Part shown: positions 1 to 7,259 of the stretch, piece after piece
Layout: each line of letters begins with the position of its first letter
How positions within the stretch are numbered: the first letter of the stretch is position 1
Source: Bacteroidales bacterium
Lineage (GTDB): Bacteria > Bacteroidota > Bacteroidia > Bacteroidales > Muribaculaceae
DNA length: 46,470 nt
Assembly: GCA_020860515.1 (NCBI GenBank)
Contig: JAJBUG010000058.1
Span: 1 to 46,470, forward strand
Direction of reading: 5' to 3'
The notes under the pieces: generated by a model
The model's input: the letters and a program-made list of their open reading frames with translations, nothing else
Database searches by the model: none
Told to the model about the DNA's origin: nothing
Position numbers and translations under genes: made by a program

Positions 1-52
1 AATGAGATAGGCAAATTTATGCTAATTATTTTTCAACTAAATTTTTGACGCA

Positions 53-250
53 CTAGTTATTTAACCAACTTGTCACTTTTTGTATGGCGGGGTCGTGTAT
101 GTATCGTTCGTTATAATAGGCTAAGGTTTTAGCTTTATCACGCCTAATATATGCATTGAACTGTACAATGGTATATCTTATGCCCACTATTAAACTAATT
201 ATAGTTGCAAATATACCTATAATTTCAAAAATAGATTTTGTTATTTCCAT
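53..250 (-). CDS. small single-pass membrane protein, hypothetical
   Basis: This is a 65-residue ORF with an ATG start and a TAG stop. Residues about 8-30 form one hydrophobic stretch (Ile/Leu/Val/Gly rich) that looks like a transmembrane helix, followed by a basic, tyrosine-containing tail of about 35 residues. The shape resembles the N-terminal end of larger Bacteroidota membrane proteins with one helix and a cytosolic tail, so it may be a truncated gene; no continuation is readable in other frames in the 52 bases left. A good Bacteroides-type promoter at 563-594 points toward it, with the palindrome at 326-527 in the leader. I do not recognise the family. Confidence 0.4.
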   Translation of the reverse strand: MEITKSIFEIIGIFATIISLIVGIRYTIVQFNAYIRRDKAKTLAYYNERYIHDPAIQKVTSWLNN

Positions 251-325
251 TCAGACACAAATTCAAATGTTATCCTGGGCTCTGGATGGATTTGATTGGT
301 TTTTGTTAAAGGCATAATATGTGAA

Positions 326-527
326 AAGCGTGAGCCCATAGTGGCGTGTTATCTTGATAATGGGCTCTGGACTGCCTCGAACGAAGATAACAATAACGGC
401 TCACGCTCTTGGAGGGATATAGCATATGCTATATGTCTATCCAAGAGGGAGCGTTACTCTTTGTTATTCCGTCGTTCGATTATGAATTGTCCAGATTCAT
501 TATCTTGGAATAAAAAGCCTAACGCTT
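326..527. repeat. large imperfect palindrome made of two facing hairpins
   Basis: The 18-bp perfect palindrome at 417-434 is the centre. Outward, matching arms are 406-413/440-447, 403-408/449-454, 387-393/461-467, 377-384/472-479, 366-372/489-495, 356-362/498-504 and 326-331/522-527. Each half can also fold alone: left 327-336/398-407 (10 bp perfect) and 348-355/384-391 (8 bp perfect); right 450-456/520-526 and 464-470/507-513. The long hairpin and the two small ones are mutually exclusive. The decamer GGGCTCTGGA occurs at 362-371 and again at 277-286. No convincing protein is encoded. It could be a BIME/MITE-like mobile repeat or a structured leader RNA; the region 251-761 otherwise holds only promoter and terminator signals. 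Confidence 0.7.
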
Positions 528-562
528 CCATAATATGTCTGTGACCAGTTTGATCACTTATG

Positions 563-594
563 CAAAGTTAAAAAACTTTTTTGGAATGACCAAA
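563..594 (-). promoter_or_regulatory. Bacteroides-type promoter facing the palindrome
   Basis: On the minus strand TTTG (591-594) is followed after 20 bases by TAACTTTG (563-570), close to the Bacteroidota TTTG/TAnnTTTG consensus. Transcription would start near 556, cross the palindrome at 326-527 and reach the small ORF at 250. Confidence 0.5.
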
Positions 595-660
595 AAAAAT
601 GTAAAATTAAATAATAAAATTTAGAATTTAACAATCAAATGTTAAATTTAAGATAAATAA

Positions 661-699
661 GAATAGGAAAGTTCATCAAGGCAGTAACCTTTCCTATTC
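661..699 (-). terminator. terminator after the AAA-ATPase/nuclease gene
   Basis: An 11-bp perfect stem (661-671 with 689-699) with a 17-base loop lies about 60 bases past the stop codon. On the minus strand it is followed by a T-rich run. Confidence 0.6.
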
Positions 700-761
700 A
701 AAATTTTAATATATTATTGATAAGCAATAATGGCTAAGCCTGCTTAAGATAAAGGAAAAAT

Positions 762-2498
762 TTAGTTGATTTCTTCGTATTTTACGAATTTGCGGTCTTG
801 AACTATTATGTAGAGTAGGGTGCAAGGTGTGCCTTGAAGAAGACCATTGGTTGAGAGGTGAATGTCCTCAACGTATTGCATTAGCTGCTTCTTGGCCTGC
901 GTTACTGCTTGTTCCAAATTCTTATCATCGCTCTTCATGTACTTAAGTTCGATGATATAGCTGTGGCAAGTAGGGCAGTCAGTGTCGGCTTTAGGTATAA
1001 GCATTATGTCGCTGAATCCCTGGTTAAGTTCCAATTCTGGCCAAATGTCAAAATAATCATTGAGGCACAACAAACCTCGTAGAAACCCTTGAGCATCTGG
1101 TTCTCCATAGATTGCATTTCTTACACTGCTGTAACGGTGAAAGATTTCACTGGAGGTGTCAATCATAGGTCGCCATTCGCCAGTCATTGCTGCCTCGGCA
1201 ATGGCATTTTTAAGACGCTTAATTTCCTCATTCTTGGTCTGTGACAGTTCATATACATGACTCAGCATATAGTTGAGGTAAAGATCTGCCATTGTCTTGT
1301 TGGTGATTACAAGCTTGCGGCGCCCCCAATCGTCGCGCTTACCAAAAGTAAGTGCTCCGAAATAAAAAAGCATGCTTTTGAAATTGTCAAAGTCACCAAC
1401 CTCCTCGGCTGGGAATTGACGTTTCACGCTGCCATCGGTATAGCCTTTGCTGCAAATTTCACGTAGAATATCAAATCGAGCCTCACGATTGTCCAAATCA
1501 TCCGCTTTGACTAGATAATTTAGCTTCTTGTAATCGACTCGGGCATTATAGTCAATCTTTTCTGTAGGAGGAATGCCGTTCGCAATCAGATGGTTCATAT
1601 AGTTCATCACCATAGCTGGATTGTAAATAGGCGCTTCCTTGCCATAACTTATCTCAGAGAAACAGAAATTATCGTACCAAGGCTTCATATCCCGTACGAT
1701 AGCCTCTGTGTCCATTTCAATTGCGCCATGGTCACGGTAGTATTCAATCATAGTCCTAAGTTCGGTCTCTGAAATCCCAAGAATATGATTGTATTTTGGT
1801 TCCAAAGAAATCACTGTGGCTATATTGAAGCCGGAGGTCAAATCATCATAAGTCACAGGTGCTATGCCTGTCATGTAGATCCGGTCAAACGTTCCCTTGC
1901 ATGCCTTGAAGAATTGCCTAAAGAATCCTTCACCATGGGTGATTTCACCATGTGCTTTGACTCCATGTGAAGTCAACACTACATTTGAGAAATTATCATA
2001 TTCATCTATAAATAGATATGATTTCACGTTTTTGATTTTGCAGTAACCTACAAATAATGAAATCATGCCTGATGCTGTAGAGGCTTTTAGAATGTTATTA
2101 CATTCCTCTGTCGAAAAAAGATTTCCATATCTTGGAAGTGTCTTGCTCAATTCCAATTCACAATAATCTCTAAATTGCTTCGGCAAATCCCTAAAAGACC
2201 ATTCTGGAACTTTTGAGAAATCCAACTTTAGAGTTACAAATTTATTTGCCCATTGAGTGGGATTTTTGCCAATCCACAGGTTTCCGAACAGTTCTTGAAA
2301 CTGGTCCCTTTTGGCCATGTCGTAATAAGCCATCATCATATTTGAGAAGAGGCTTTTGCCCATTCTCCGTGGGCGCAGAAGCAATATGAATGAAGCTCTC
2401 CGTTCAAGATAATCTATATATTGAGAATGGTCGATATAGTAATAGTTTTCACTTATTAACCGTTCAAAATCCTCTATTCCGTAAGGTATTAGTTTCAT
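762..2498 (-). CDS. AAA-ATPase-like protein with C-terminal PD-(D/E)XK nuclease domain
   Basis: The product has about 578 residues and two domains. The N-terminal AAA domain opens with the family's MKLIPYG start and has a Walker A motif (RPRRMGKS, about residues 42-49) and a Walker B motif (FIDEYD, about 163-168). The C-terminal part (about 495-540) has the FSDIML and IIELKYM segments typical of the PD-(D/E)XK nuclease-like domain paired with it (Pfam AAA-ATPase_like plus PDDEXK_9). The family is common and multicopy in gut Bacteroidales; its role is unknown, with mobile-element or defence roles suggested but unproven. The reading frame extends to a TTG at 2522, but that lies only a few bases from the -7 box at 2525-2532, and homologues begin at MKLIPYG, so I place the start at 2498 (ATG at 2504 is the alternative). 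Confidence 0.85.
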   Translation of the reverse strand: MKLIPYGIEDFERLISENYYYIDHSQYIDYLERRASFILLLRPRRMGKSLFSNMMMAYYDMAKRDQFQELFGNLWIGKNPTQWANKFVTLKLDFSKVPEWSFRDLPKQFRDYCELELSKTLPRYGNLFSTEECNNILKASTASGMISLFVGYCKIKNVKSYLFIDEYDNFSNVVLTSHGVKAHGEITHGEGFFRQFFKACKGTFDRIYMTGIAPVTYDDLTSGFNIATVISLEPKYNHILGISETELRTMIEYYRDHGAIEMDTEAIVRDMKPWYDNFCFSEISYGKEAPIYNPAMVMNYMNHLIANGIPPTEKIDYNARVDYKKLNYLVKADDLDNREARFDILREICSKGYTDGSVKRQFPAEEVGDFDNFKSMLFYFGALTFGKRDDWGRRKLVITNKTMADLYLNYMLSHVYELSQTKNEEIKRLKNAIAEAAMTGEWRPMIDTSSEIFHRYSSVRNAIYGEPDAQGFLRGLLCLNDYFDIWPELELNQGFSDIMLIPKADTDCPTCHSYIIELKYMKSDDKNLEQAVTQAKKQLMQYVEDIHLSTNGLLQGTPCTLLYIIVQDRKFVKYEEIN

Positions 2499-2524
2499 AA
2501 ACATATAATTTTTTAATGACAACG

Positions 2525-2532
2525 CAAAGTTA
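2525..2532 (-). promoter_or_regulatory. -7 box of the AAA-ATPase/nuclease gene
   Basis: TAACTTTG on the minus strand matches the Bacteroidota -7 box. A start point near 2518-2520 leaves a leader of about 20 bases to the ATG at 2498. No clear -33 TTTG is found at the right spacing. Confidence 0.4.
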
Positions 2533-2587
2533 AGAAAAATAAGTGAAATATAAGAGGCTCTTAAACAAAATTTTGAATAAAATAAGG

Positions 2588-2616
2588 AAAGGCGCCCCCC
2601 GGGGTGGGGCGCCTTT
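2588..2616 (-). terminator. strong GC-rich terminator of the LRR gene
   Basis: An 11-bp perfect stem (2588-2598 with 2606-2616, core GGCGCCCC) with a 7-base loop lies about 55 bases past the LRR stop codon. The minus-strand continuation is T-rich. Confidence 0.75.
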
Positions 2617-2669
2617 CGCGTTATAGGTGTGAGTGTGGGTGGGCTATTGTCAGGTCCACTTGCTGTGGC

Positions 2670-3725
2670 TTACCAGTTCCAGTTGCAGGCTACCATGTTC
2701 AGGTTGGGGCAAGCTTCCGAGCGGAAGTCGGTGATCATGTTGTAGCGGCAGTTGATGTAGGTCAGATTCTGGTCGAAGCTTACATCAAGCATTGTCAGCT
2801 GGTTGTTGTTGCAAAGCAGACGCTGCAGGAATGTCTGGTTGCTGAGGGTAAGGCTGGTAAGGTCGTTGTAGCTGCAATCTACGAAGAGGAGCTGTGGGCA
2901 ACCGCTTACGGTGAGGTTGGTCAGGTCGTTGTAGCTGCAAACGAGGTCGAGCAGTACTGAGCAATCCTTTACAGCGAGGCCAGTCATGTTATTGTCGCTG
3001 CAGATGAAGGTTGACAGAGCGGGCAGACCCTGGAGGATCATATTGCTGATGCGGTTGTCATCGCAGTTAAGGTTGGTCAGGTTCTCGGTGCCAGAGAGAA
3101 GAATCTGGGTGAGCTTGTTGTAGCCGCAGTAGAGGTTCTTCAGGTTGGCGCAGCCTTGGATGTTGAGCACTTCCAGGTGGTTGCTTTGGCAGTTGAGGGT
3201 CTTAATTGCGCTGTTGCTGAGGTCGAGCTGTACGAAGTAGTTGTTGCTGCAGTTGAAGTTTTCGAGGTTGGGAACACCGGAGATGTCAACATCAGTCAGA
3301 CGGTTGTTGTTAATCGAAAGTTTCTTAAGAGCAGCGCAGCCTGATACATTGAGTTCGATCAGCTGGTTGCGGCTTGCATTGAGCTCCTCGAGGGCGCCGT
3401 CATTGGCAACGGTGAGGTTGGCAATTTTATTGCGAGATACATCCACCTTGGTAAGGGCGGGGAAGTTGCTGAGGTCGAGTGTGCCAGAAAGTTTCTTGTT
3501 CTTCCAGTCGATGGCGGTGATTTGGCCATTTTCTACTGTCACACCCTCCCATGATGAGGGATCGTTGAGGTCAACGATGTTGAGAGCACTAGCGTTGGTT
3601 GCGGCCTCTACGGCAGGCTCATTCAGGAATGCCTGGAGCTGCTTGAGAGCGGCCTTGTTGGGCTTTTGAGCGAAAACGATCATGCTACTGAGCACGAGGG
3701 TAATCATTAATGCGACTTTTTTCAT
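2670..3725 (-). CDS. secreted leucine-rich-repeat protein
   Basis: The 351-residue product begins with a classical signal peptide (MKKVALMITLVLSS, cleavage near the AQ at 19-20). From about residue 75 to the end it consists of about 12-13 leucine-rich repeats of roughly 21 residues, of the form L-x-x-L-x-C-x-x-N. Most repeats carry a cysteine before the Asn ladder (NCSNN, NCQSN, YCGYN, NCDDN). This is the internalin-like type found in surface proteins of Bacteroidota. The protein ends in NWNW with no lipobox and no recognisable type IX C-terminal domain, so it is probably periplasmic or released. LRR proteins usually bind other proteins; the ligand cannot be told from sequence. It stands alone between a strong terminator and a repeat-rich leader. 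Confidence 0.85.
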   Translation of the reverse strand: MKKVALMITLVLSSMIVFAQKPNKAALKQLQAFLNEPAVEAATNASALNIVDLNDPSSWEGVTVENGQITAIDWKNKKLSGTLDLSNFPALTKVDVSRNKIANLTVANDGALEELNASRNQLIELNVSGCAALKKLSINNNRLTDVDISGVPNLENFNCSNNYFVQLDLSNSAIKTLNCQSNHLEVLNIQGCANLKNLYCGYNKLTQILLSGTENLTNLNCDDNRISNMILQGLPALSTFICSDNNMTGLAVKDCSVLLDLVCSYNDLTNLTVSGCPQLLFVDCSYNDLTSLTLSNQTFLQRLLCNNNQLTMLDVSFDQNLTYINCRYNMITDFRSEACPNLNMVACNWNW

Positions 3726-3787
3726 AACTAAATAGTTGTTGGTTAGAAGTTGTTTTGTTGTTTTGATATTCTAACAACACTTAGTTA
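3726..3787 (-). promoter_or_regulatory. hairpin in the 5' leader of the LRR gene
   Basis: TTCTAA (3769-3774) and TTAGTTA (3781-3787) can pair with TTAGAA (3743-3748) and TAACTAA (3725-3731), giving an imperfect hairpin ending at the start codon. It could affect translation initiation; this is inference. Confidence 0.35.
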
Positions 3788-3831
3788 AAATAAGTTCAGT
3801 TACCCTCCAAAAAAGTTTTCGGCTTTTGGTA

Positions 3832-3883
3832 TTAAGTGTTAAGTATTAAGTATTAAGTGTTAAGTATTAAGTATTAAGAAATA
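3832..3883 (+). repeat. heptad tandem array A
   Basis: Six 7-bp units (TTAAGTA or TTAAGTG, varying only in the last base) are followed by the terminal motif TTAAGAAATA at 3874-3883. The outer edge reads TTTTGGTA. It faces array A' across 11 bases. Confidence 0.9.
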
Positions 3884-3894
3884 GATTTGATTGG

Positions 3895-3925
3895 TATTTC
3901 TTAATACTTAACACTTAATACTTAA
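3895..3925 (-). repeat. heptad tandem array A', inverted partner of A
   Basis: Read on the minus strand: three TTAAGTA/TTAAGTG units and the same TTAAGAAATA terminal motif (3895-3904). The outer edge is again TTTGGTA, and the array ends about 6 bases before the stop codon of the S41 protease gene. With A it can form a hairpin of about 30 bp with one mismatch. Confidence 0.9.
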
Positions 3926-3935
3926 TACCAAACAA

Positions 3936-6900
3936 CTATCGCATAAGCGATTTGGTGGCTTCGATAAGCTGGGCGTCGGTGCCGAGCAACATGTCGCCTG
4001 GATTATTGTAAACCTCGATATCTGGATTTAGTTGCTGATTTTCCAGAGGCTTGCCATTACGGTCAAGGCTTGTAACCATTGGAATTCCAAAATACAGAGA
4101 GGGATCAATCAATGTTTCCCACCATACGGCGGTCATTGTGCCAGGCACTGGTGCGCCCACCAGTTTGCCTATGCCAAGAGTCTTATAAGTGTAAGGGGTG
4201 CCATGGGCGTCACTGTAATTGCCCTCGCTGACAAGCATCACTGACGGCTTGGTCCACTGTGAGAATGGGTCGCTGCCAACATACTTGCCACGCGGACTGT
4301 AGCGCACATATTCCTTGCCGCTGAGGAGCAATGCAATGTCGTTGTGGAGCCAGCCGCCACCATTGAAGCGGGTGTCAACCACCACTGCATCGCAGTTGCG
4401 GTACTTTCCTAAGAGCTTGCTGTAAACTTCGCGGAAGCTTGGGCTATCCATTCCCTCCACGTGCACATATCCGATTTTGCCACCTGAGATGCTGTCCACT
4501 ACGTGCTCGTTATGTTCTACCCAACGTTGGTACAGCAGGTCATAGAGGCTTCCAATTGGTTTAACCTCGGAGTAAGCCACTTGTCCTGAAGGTTTCTTCA
4601 CTCCAAGGCGTACTTTCTTGCCGCTCTTGCCCTCAAGCATAGGGAAATAATCCTGGCCGGCAAGGATTTCTTCACCATCGATTGACACGATGATGTCGCC
4701 AGGCTGAACATCTGCTTTCTTAGTGCTGAGCGGGCCGCGAGCAATTACCTCGGCCACTTTCAAGCCATCGCCAACGTAATCCTCATCGTAAATGGCTCCA
4801 AGTGTAGCTACTGTAGTAGCTCCTCCAGTGCGGTAACCGCTGCCAGTGTGCGAAGCGTTAAGCTCGCCCAAGAGTTCGCTTAGCACCTCCGAGAAATCAT
4901 AATTATTGTTGACATAGGGCAGGAATTTGCGGTAGTCTTTACCATATTGCTCCCAATCGATGCCGTGGATGGTTGGATCGTAGAATTTGTCACGCACCTG
5001 ACGCCATGCATGGTCGTACATGTATTCGCGCTCGGCACTTGGGGTGCGGCTGTAAAGCGCACTGAAAGTAATAGGCTCGACATCACCGCCAGGAATCGCA
5101 ATCTTCATCATGCCATCGCCCATTGTGAATAGATTTTCACCCTCCTTGTCAGCAAGCAGGGCAAAACCTTCGATTCCAGGCACAATCACTTTGGTGTCGC
5201 CCTTGCGCAGGTCACGCTGATAGAGGTCAAATTTGCCCTCGTTGTTGCGAGCTATGTAATACAGTTTGTCGCCTTTGGGAGATACATAGTAATCGGCCAA
5301 CGAGCTCGACACTCCAGTAAGGCGCTTGGTGCGGTATTGGCGATTTTTGAGGTCAAATTCGAGGGGTATGACCTCATCTTCGTCGTCCTCTTTAGCTCCC
5401 TTTTTCTTTTTATCCTTTTTATCTTTTTTGTCTTTGGAATCCGCCTCTTCTTTGTCCTTCTTTTCTTTATCCGCCTCTTCCTTTAGGGCGGCTTCCTCCT
5501 CAGTGCTGTTGAAATCATCCCAGGCTTCGCCATCGAGCATCATCAGCAATACATCGCTCTGTTCGCCCCAAGAACCGTGGCTCTTCATACCATAGCGACC
5601 ACTCTCGTAAGTAAGGCCCTTGCCTCCAAGAACCCACTTCGGGTTGCTGTTAGCGTAGCCGCTTTCGGTAAGGTCAACTACTTCTGTGCCGTCAGCTTTC
5701 ACAAGGGCAATGTCCACATTGTTCCAGCCCCCCACGCCTATGTAGCTGGTAAGCAGCCAACGGCTATCTGGGCTCCACTCGAAGCTTACATCCCCATCAC
5801 TATAGCTATAGTTGTAAGCTCCGTCAAGGGCCGTATTCACAGCCTTGCTCTTCACGTCAATCACGCGGATTTCGTCACGGTCTTCCAAAAAGGCCACTTT
5901 CTTGCCATCGGGCGAGAAGGCAGGCTGTTGCGCAGGTTTGTCGCTCTTATAGAGCAGCTCCTCTTCTATTTCAGTAGCATAAGGGAAAGTCTTTTCATCA
6001 TCGTTTTTGATTTTGGCTATGAAAAGTTGCCATATTCCGTCGCGCTCGCCATCATATACTAAACTGCGACCATCGGGCGAAAATGACACTACGCGCTCCT
6101 GACCGTCGGTGTTGGTAATTCGCTTGGTGGTTTCATATTTGGTGTCGGTAACATATACATCGCCTCGCAGCACAAATGCTACCTGCTTGCCATCAGGCGA
6201 GACTGCCATGGTTGAGGCTCCGTTGCTTCGATACCCCTTTACCTTGTCGGCATCGTAATCATCGGCAATTATATTCACTTGGACTTTCTGAGGCTCGCTT
6301 CCTGGGGTGAGGGTATAAATTTCACCATCCCAGCTAAATGCCAGCTTGCCATCATTCGATGCGGAGAGATGGCGCACTGGGTGACGGTCGAATTTTGTCA
6401 GTTGCTGCTCTTGACCTTGTAGAGTGCGGCTATATACATTGAGTGTGCCGTCCTGCTCAGAGAGATAATAGAATGTATCCACTCCAGGCGCCCATGTCGG
6501 ATTGAGGTCATGGCCGTTGAAACTGGTGAGCTTTGTGTACTTTCCATCTTCTACAAGCCAGATGTCGCTGGTGCCACTGCTGCGTTCATGCTTACGCAGG
6601 GCATTTTCATAACCTTTCTTGTCTTGATATAGCAGGCGACCTTGCTTATCCACATTGGCTGCTCCCATTGGCAGCGATGCATAGAGTTTTGGTCGTCCGC
6701 CTTTGGTGGATACTTGATAAGTCTGGGATTGGAATGGCCCTTGCGCAGCAGTGGTGGTGGGCACTTGGTAGCCAGCAGTATAAAGAATAGTGCTGTCGTT
6801 GAGAAATACCAAGGGACGTTCGTTGCTGCTATGCGTGGTAAGTCTGCGCGGGGTGCCACCTTGGGCATCGACGATGAAAAGGTCGAGGCTGCCTTGGCGG

Positions 6901-7145
6901 TCTGATGCAAACACCAGCTCTGTGCCATCGGGGTTCCATAGCGGGTCGGTATCGTAAGCCGGATTTGATGTGATTTGGCGAGCTGTGCCACCGCTGACCG
7001 GTACAGTGAAAATATCGCCATGGTAGGTGAATGCAATGGTCAGTCCATCAGGGGAGATTACAGTGTGGCGCAGCCATAATGGAGAATCATCTTGAGCGCT
7101 TGCTGCGATAGCCATAGCGCATAAGGGTAACAATAGCAACTTCAT
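3936..7145 (-). CDS. tricorn-like S41 family serine protease
   Basis: The 1069-residue product has a short signal peptide (cleaved near ASAQ) and should be periplasmic. The first half has repeated PD40-type beta-propeller blades (segments such as SPDGK and NPDG around residues 30-520). Residues about 545-595 are a Lys/Glu/Asp-rich linker. A second propeller segment, a PDZ-like domain (PGDIIVSIDGEE) and a C-terminal S41 domain follow. Likely catalytic residues are the His of NASHTGSG and the Ser of NYSDAHG near residue 978, after the VVDTRFNGGG strand. Tricorn proteases cut peptides produced by larger proteases; in Bacteroidota they probably take part in peptide use in the envelope. No Bacteroides promoter is obvious; the leader holds a GC-rich inverted repeat at 7153-7255. 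Confidence 0.9.
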   Translation of the reverse strand: MKLLLLPLCAMAIAASAQDDSPLWLRHTVISPDGLTIAFTYHGDIFTVPVSGGTARQITSNPAYDTDPLWNPDGTELVFASDRQGSLDLFIVDAQGGTPRRLTTHSSNERPLVFLNDSTILYTAGYQVPTTTAAQGPFQSQTYQVSTKGGRPKLYASLPMGAANVDKQGRLLYQDKKGYENALRKHERSSGTSDIWLVEDGKYTKLTSFNGHDLNPTWAPGVDTFYYLSEQDGTLNVYSRTLQGQEQQLTKFDRHPVRHLSASNDGKLAFSWDGEIYTLTPGSEPQKVQVNIIADDYDADKVKGYRSNGASTMAVSPDGKQVAFVLRGDVYVTDTKYETTKRITNTDGQERVVSFSPDGRSLVYDGERDGIWQLFIAKIKNDDEKTFPYATEIEEELLYKSDKPAQQPAFSPDGKKVAFLEDRDEIRVIDVKSKAVNTALDGAYNYSYSDGDVSFEWSPDSRWLLTSYIGVGGWNNVDIALVKADGTEVVDLTESGYANSNPKWVLGGKGLTYESGRYGMKSHGSWGEQSDVLLMMLDGEAWDDFNSTEEEAALKEEADKEKKDKEEADSKDKKDKKDKKKKGAKEDDEDEVIPLEFDLKNRQYRTKRLTGVSSSLADYYVSPKGDKLYYIARNNEGKFDLYQRDLRKGDTKVIVPGIEGFALLADKEGENLFTMGDGMMKIAIPGGDVEPITFSALYSRTPSAEREYMYDHAWRQVRDKFYDPTIHGIDWEQYGKDYRKFLPYVNNNYDFSEVLSELLGELNASHTGSGYRTGGATTVATLGAIYDEDYVGDGLKVAEVIARGPLSTKKADVQPGDIIVSIDGEEILAGQDYFPMLEGKSGKKVRLGVKKPSGQVAYSEVKPIGSLYDLLYQRWVEHNEHVVDSISGGKIGYVHVEGMDSPSFREVYSKLLGKYRNCDAVVVDTRFNGGGWLHNDIALLLSGKEYVRYSPRGKYVGSDPFSQWTKPSVMLVSEGNYSDAHGTPYTYKTLGIGKLVGAPVPGTMTAVWWETLIDPSLYFGIPMVTSLDRNGKPLENQQLNPDIEVYNNPGDMLLGTDAQLIEATKSLMR

Positions 7146-7152
7146 AATAATA

Positions 7153-7255
7153 AGCCCCCTAACCCCTTTTCAGGGAGAATCCCACCTTGAGGGTTAGGGG
7201 ATGTATTTAATGTTAATAATGATTGGTCTTAAAAAACTCCCCCTCTTAGGGGGCT
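7153..7255. repeat. REP-like inverted repeat
   Basis: AGCCCCCTAA (7153-7162) recurs inverted at 7246-7255, and CCCCTAACCC (7156-7165) is inverted at 7191-7200. The element fills the gap between the S41 protease and pullulanase genes. GC-rich palindromes like this resemble dispersed REP elements and could also act as a terminator for the pullulanase gene. Confidence 0.6.
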
Positions 7256-7259
7256 GGGG

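Noticed and set aside
296..544. A plus-strand frame of 82 codons across the palindrome at 326-527
   Set aside because: It starts with TTG and spans an inverted repeat; its product has no recognisable motif.
2499..2522. Upstream TTG start for the AAA-ATPase/nuclease gene
   Set aside because: It lies only a few bases from the -7 box, and homologues begin at MKLIPYG (2498).
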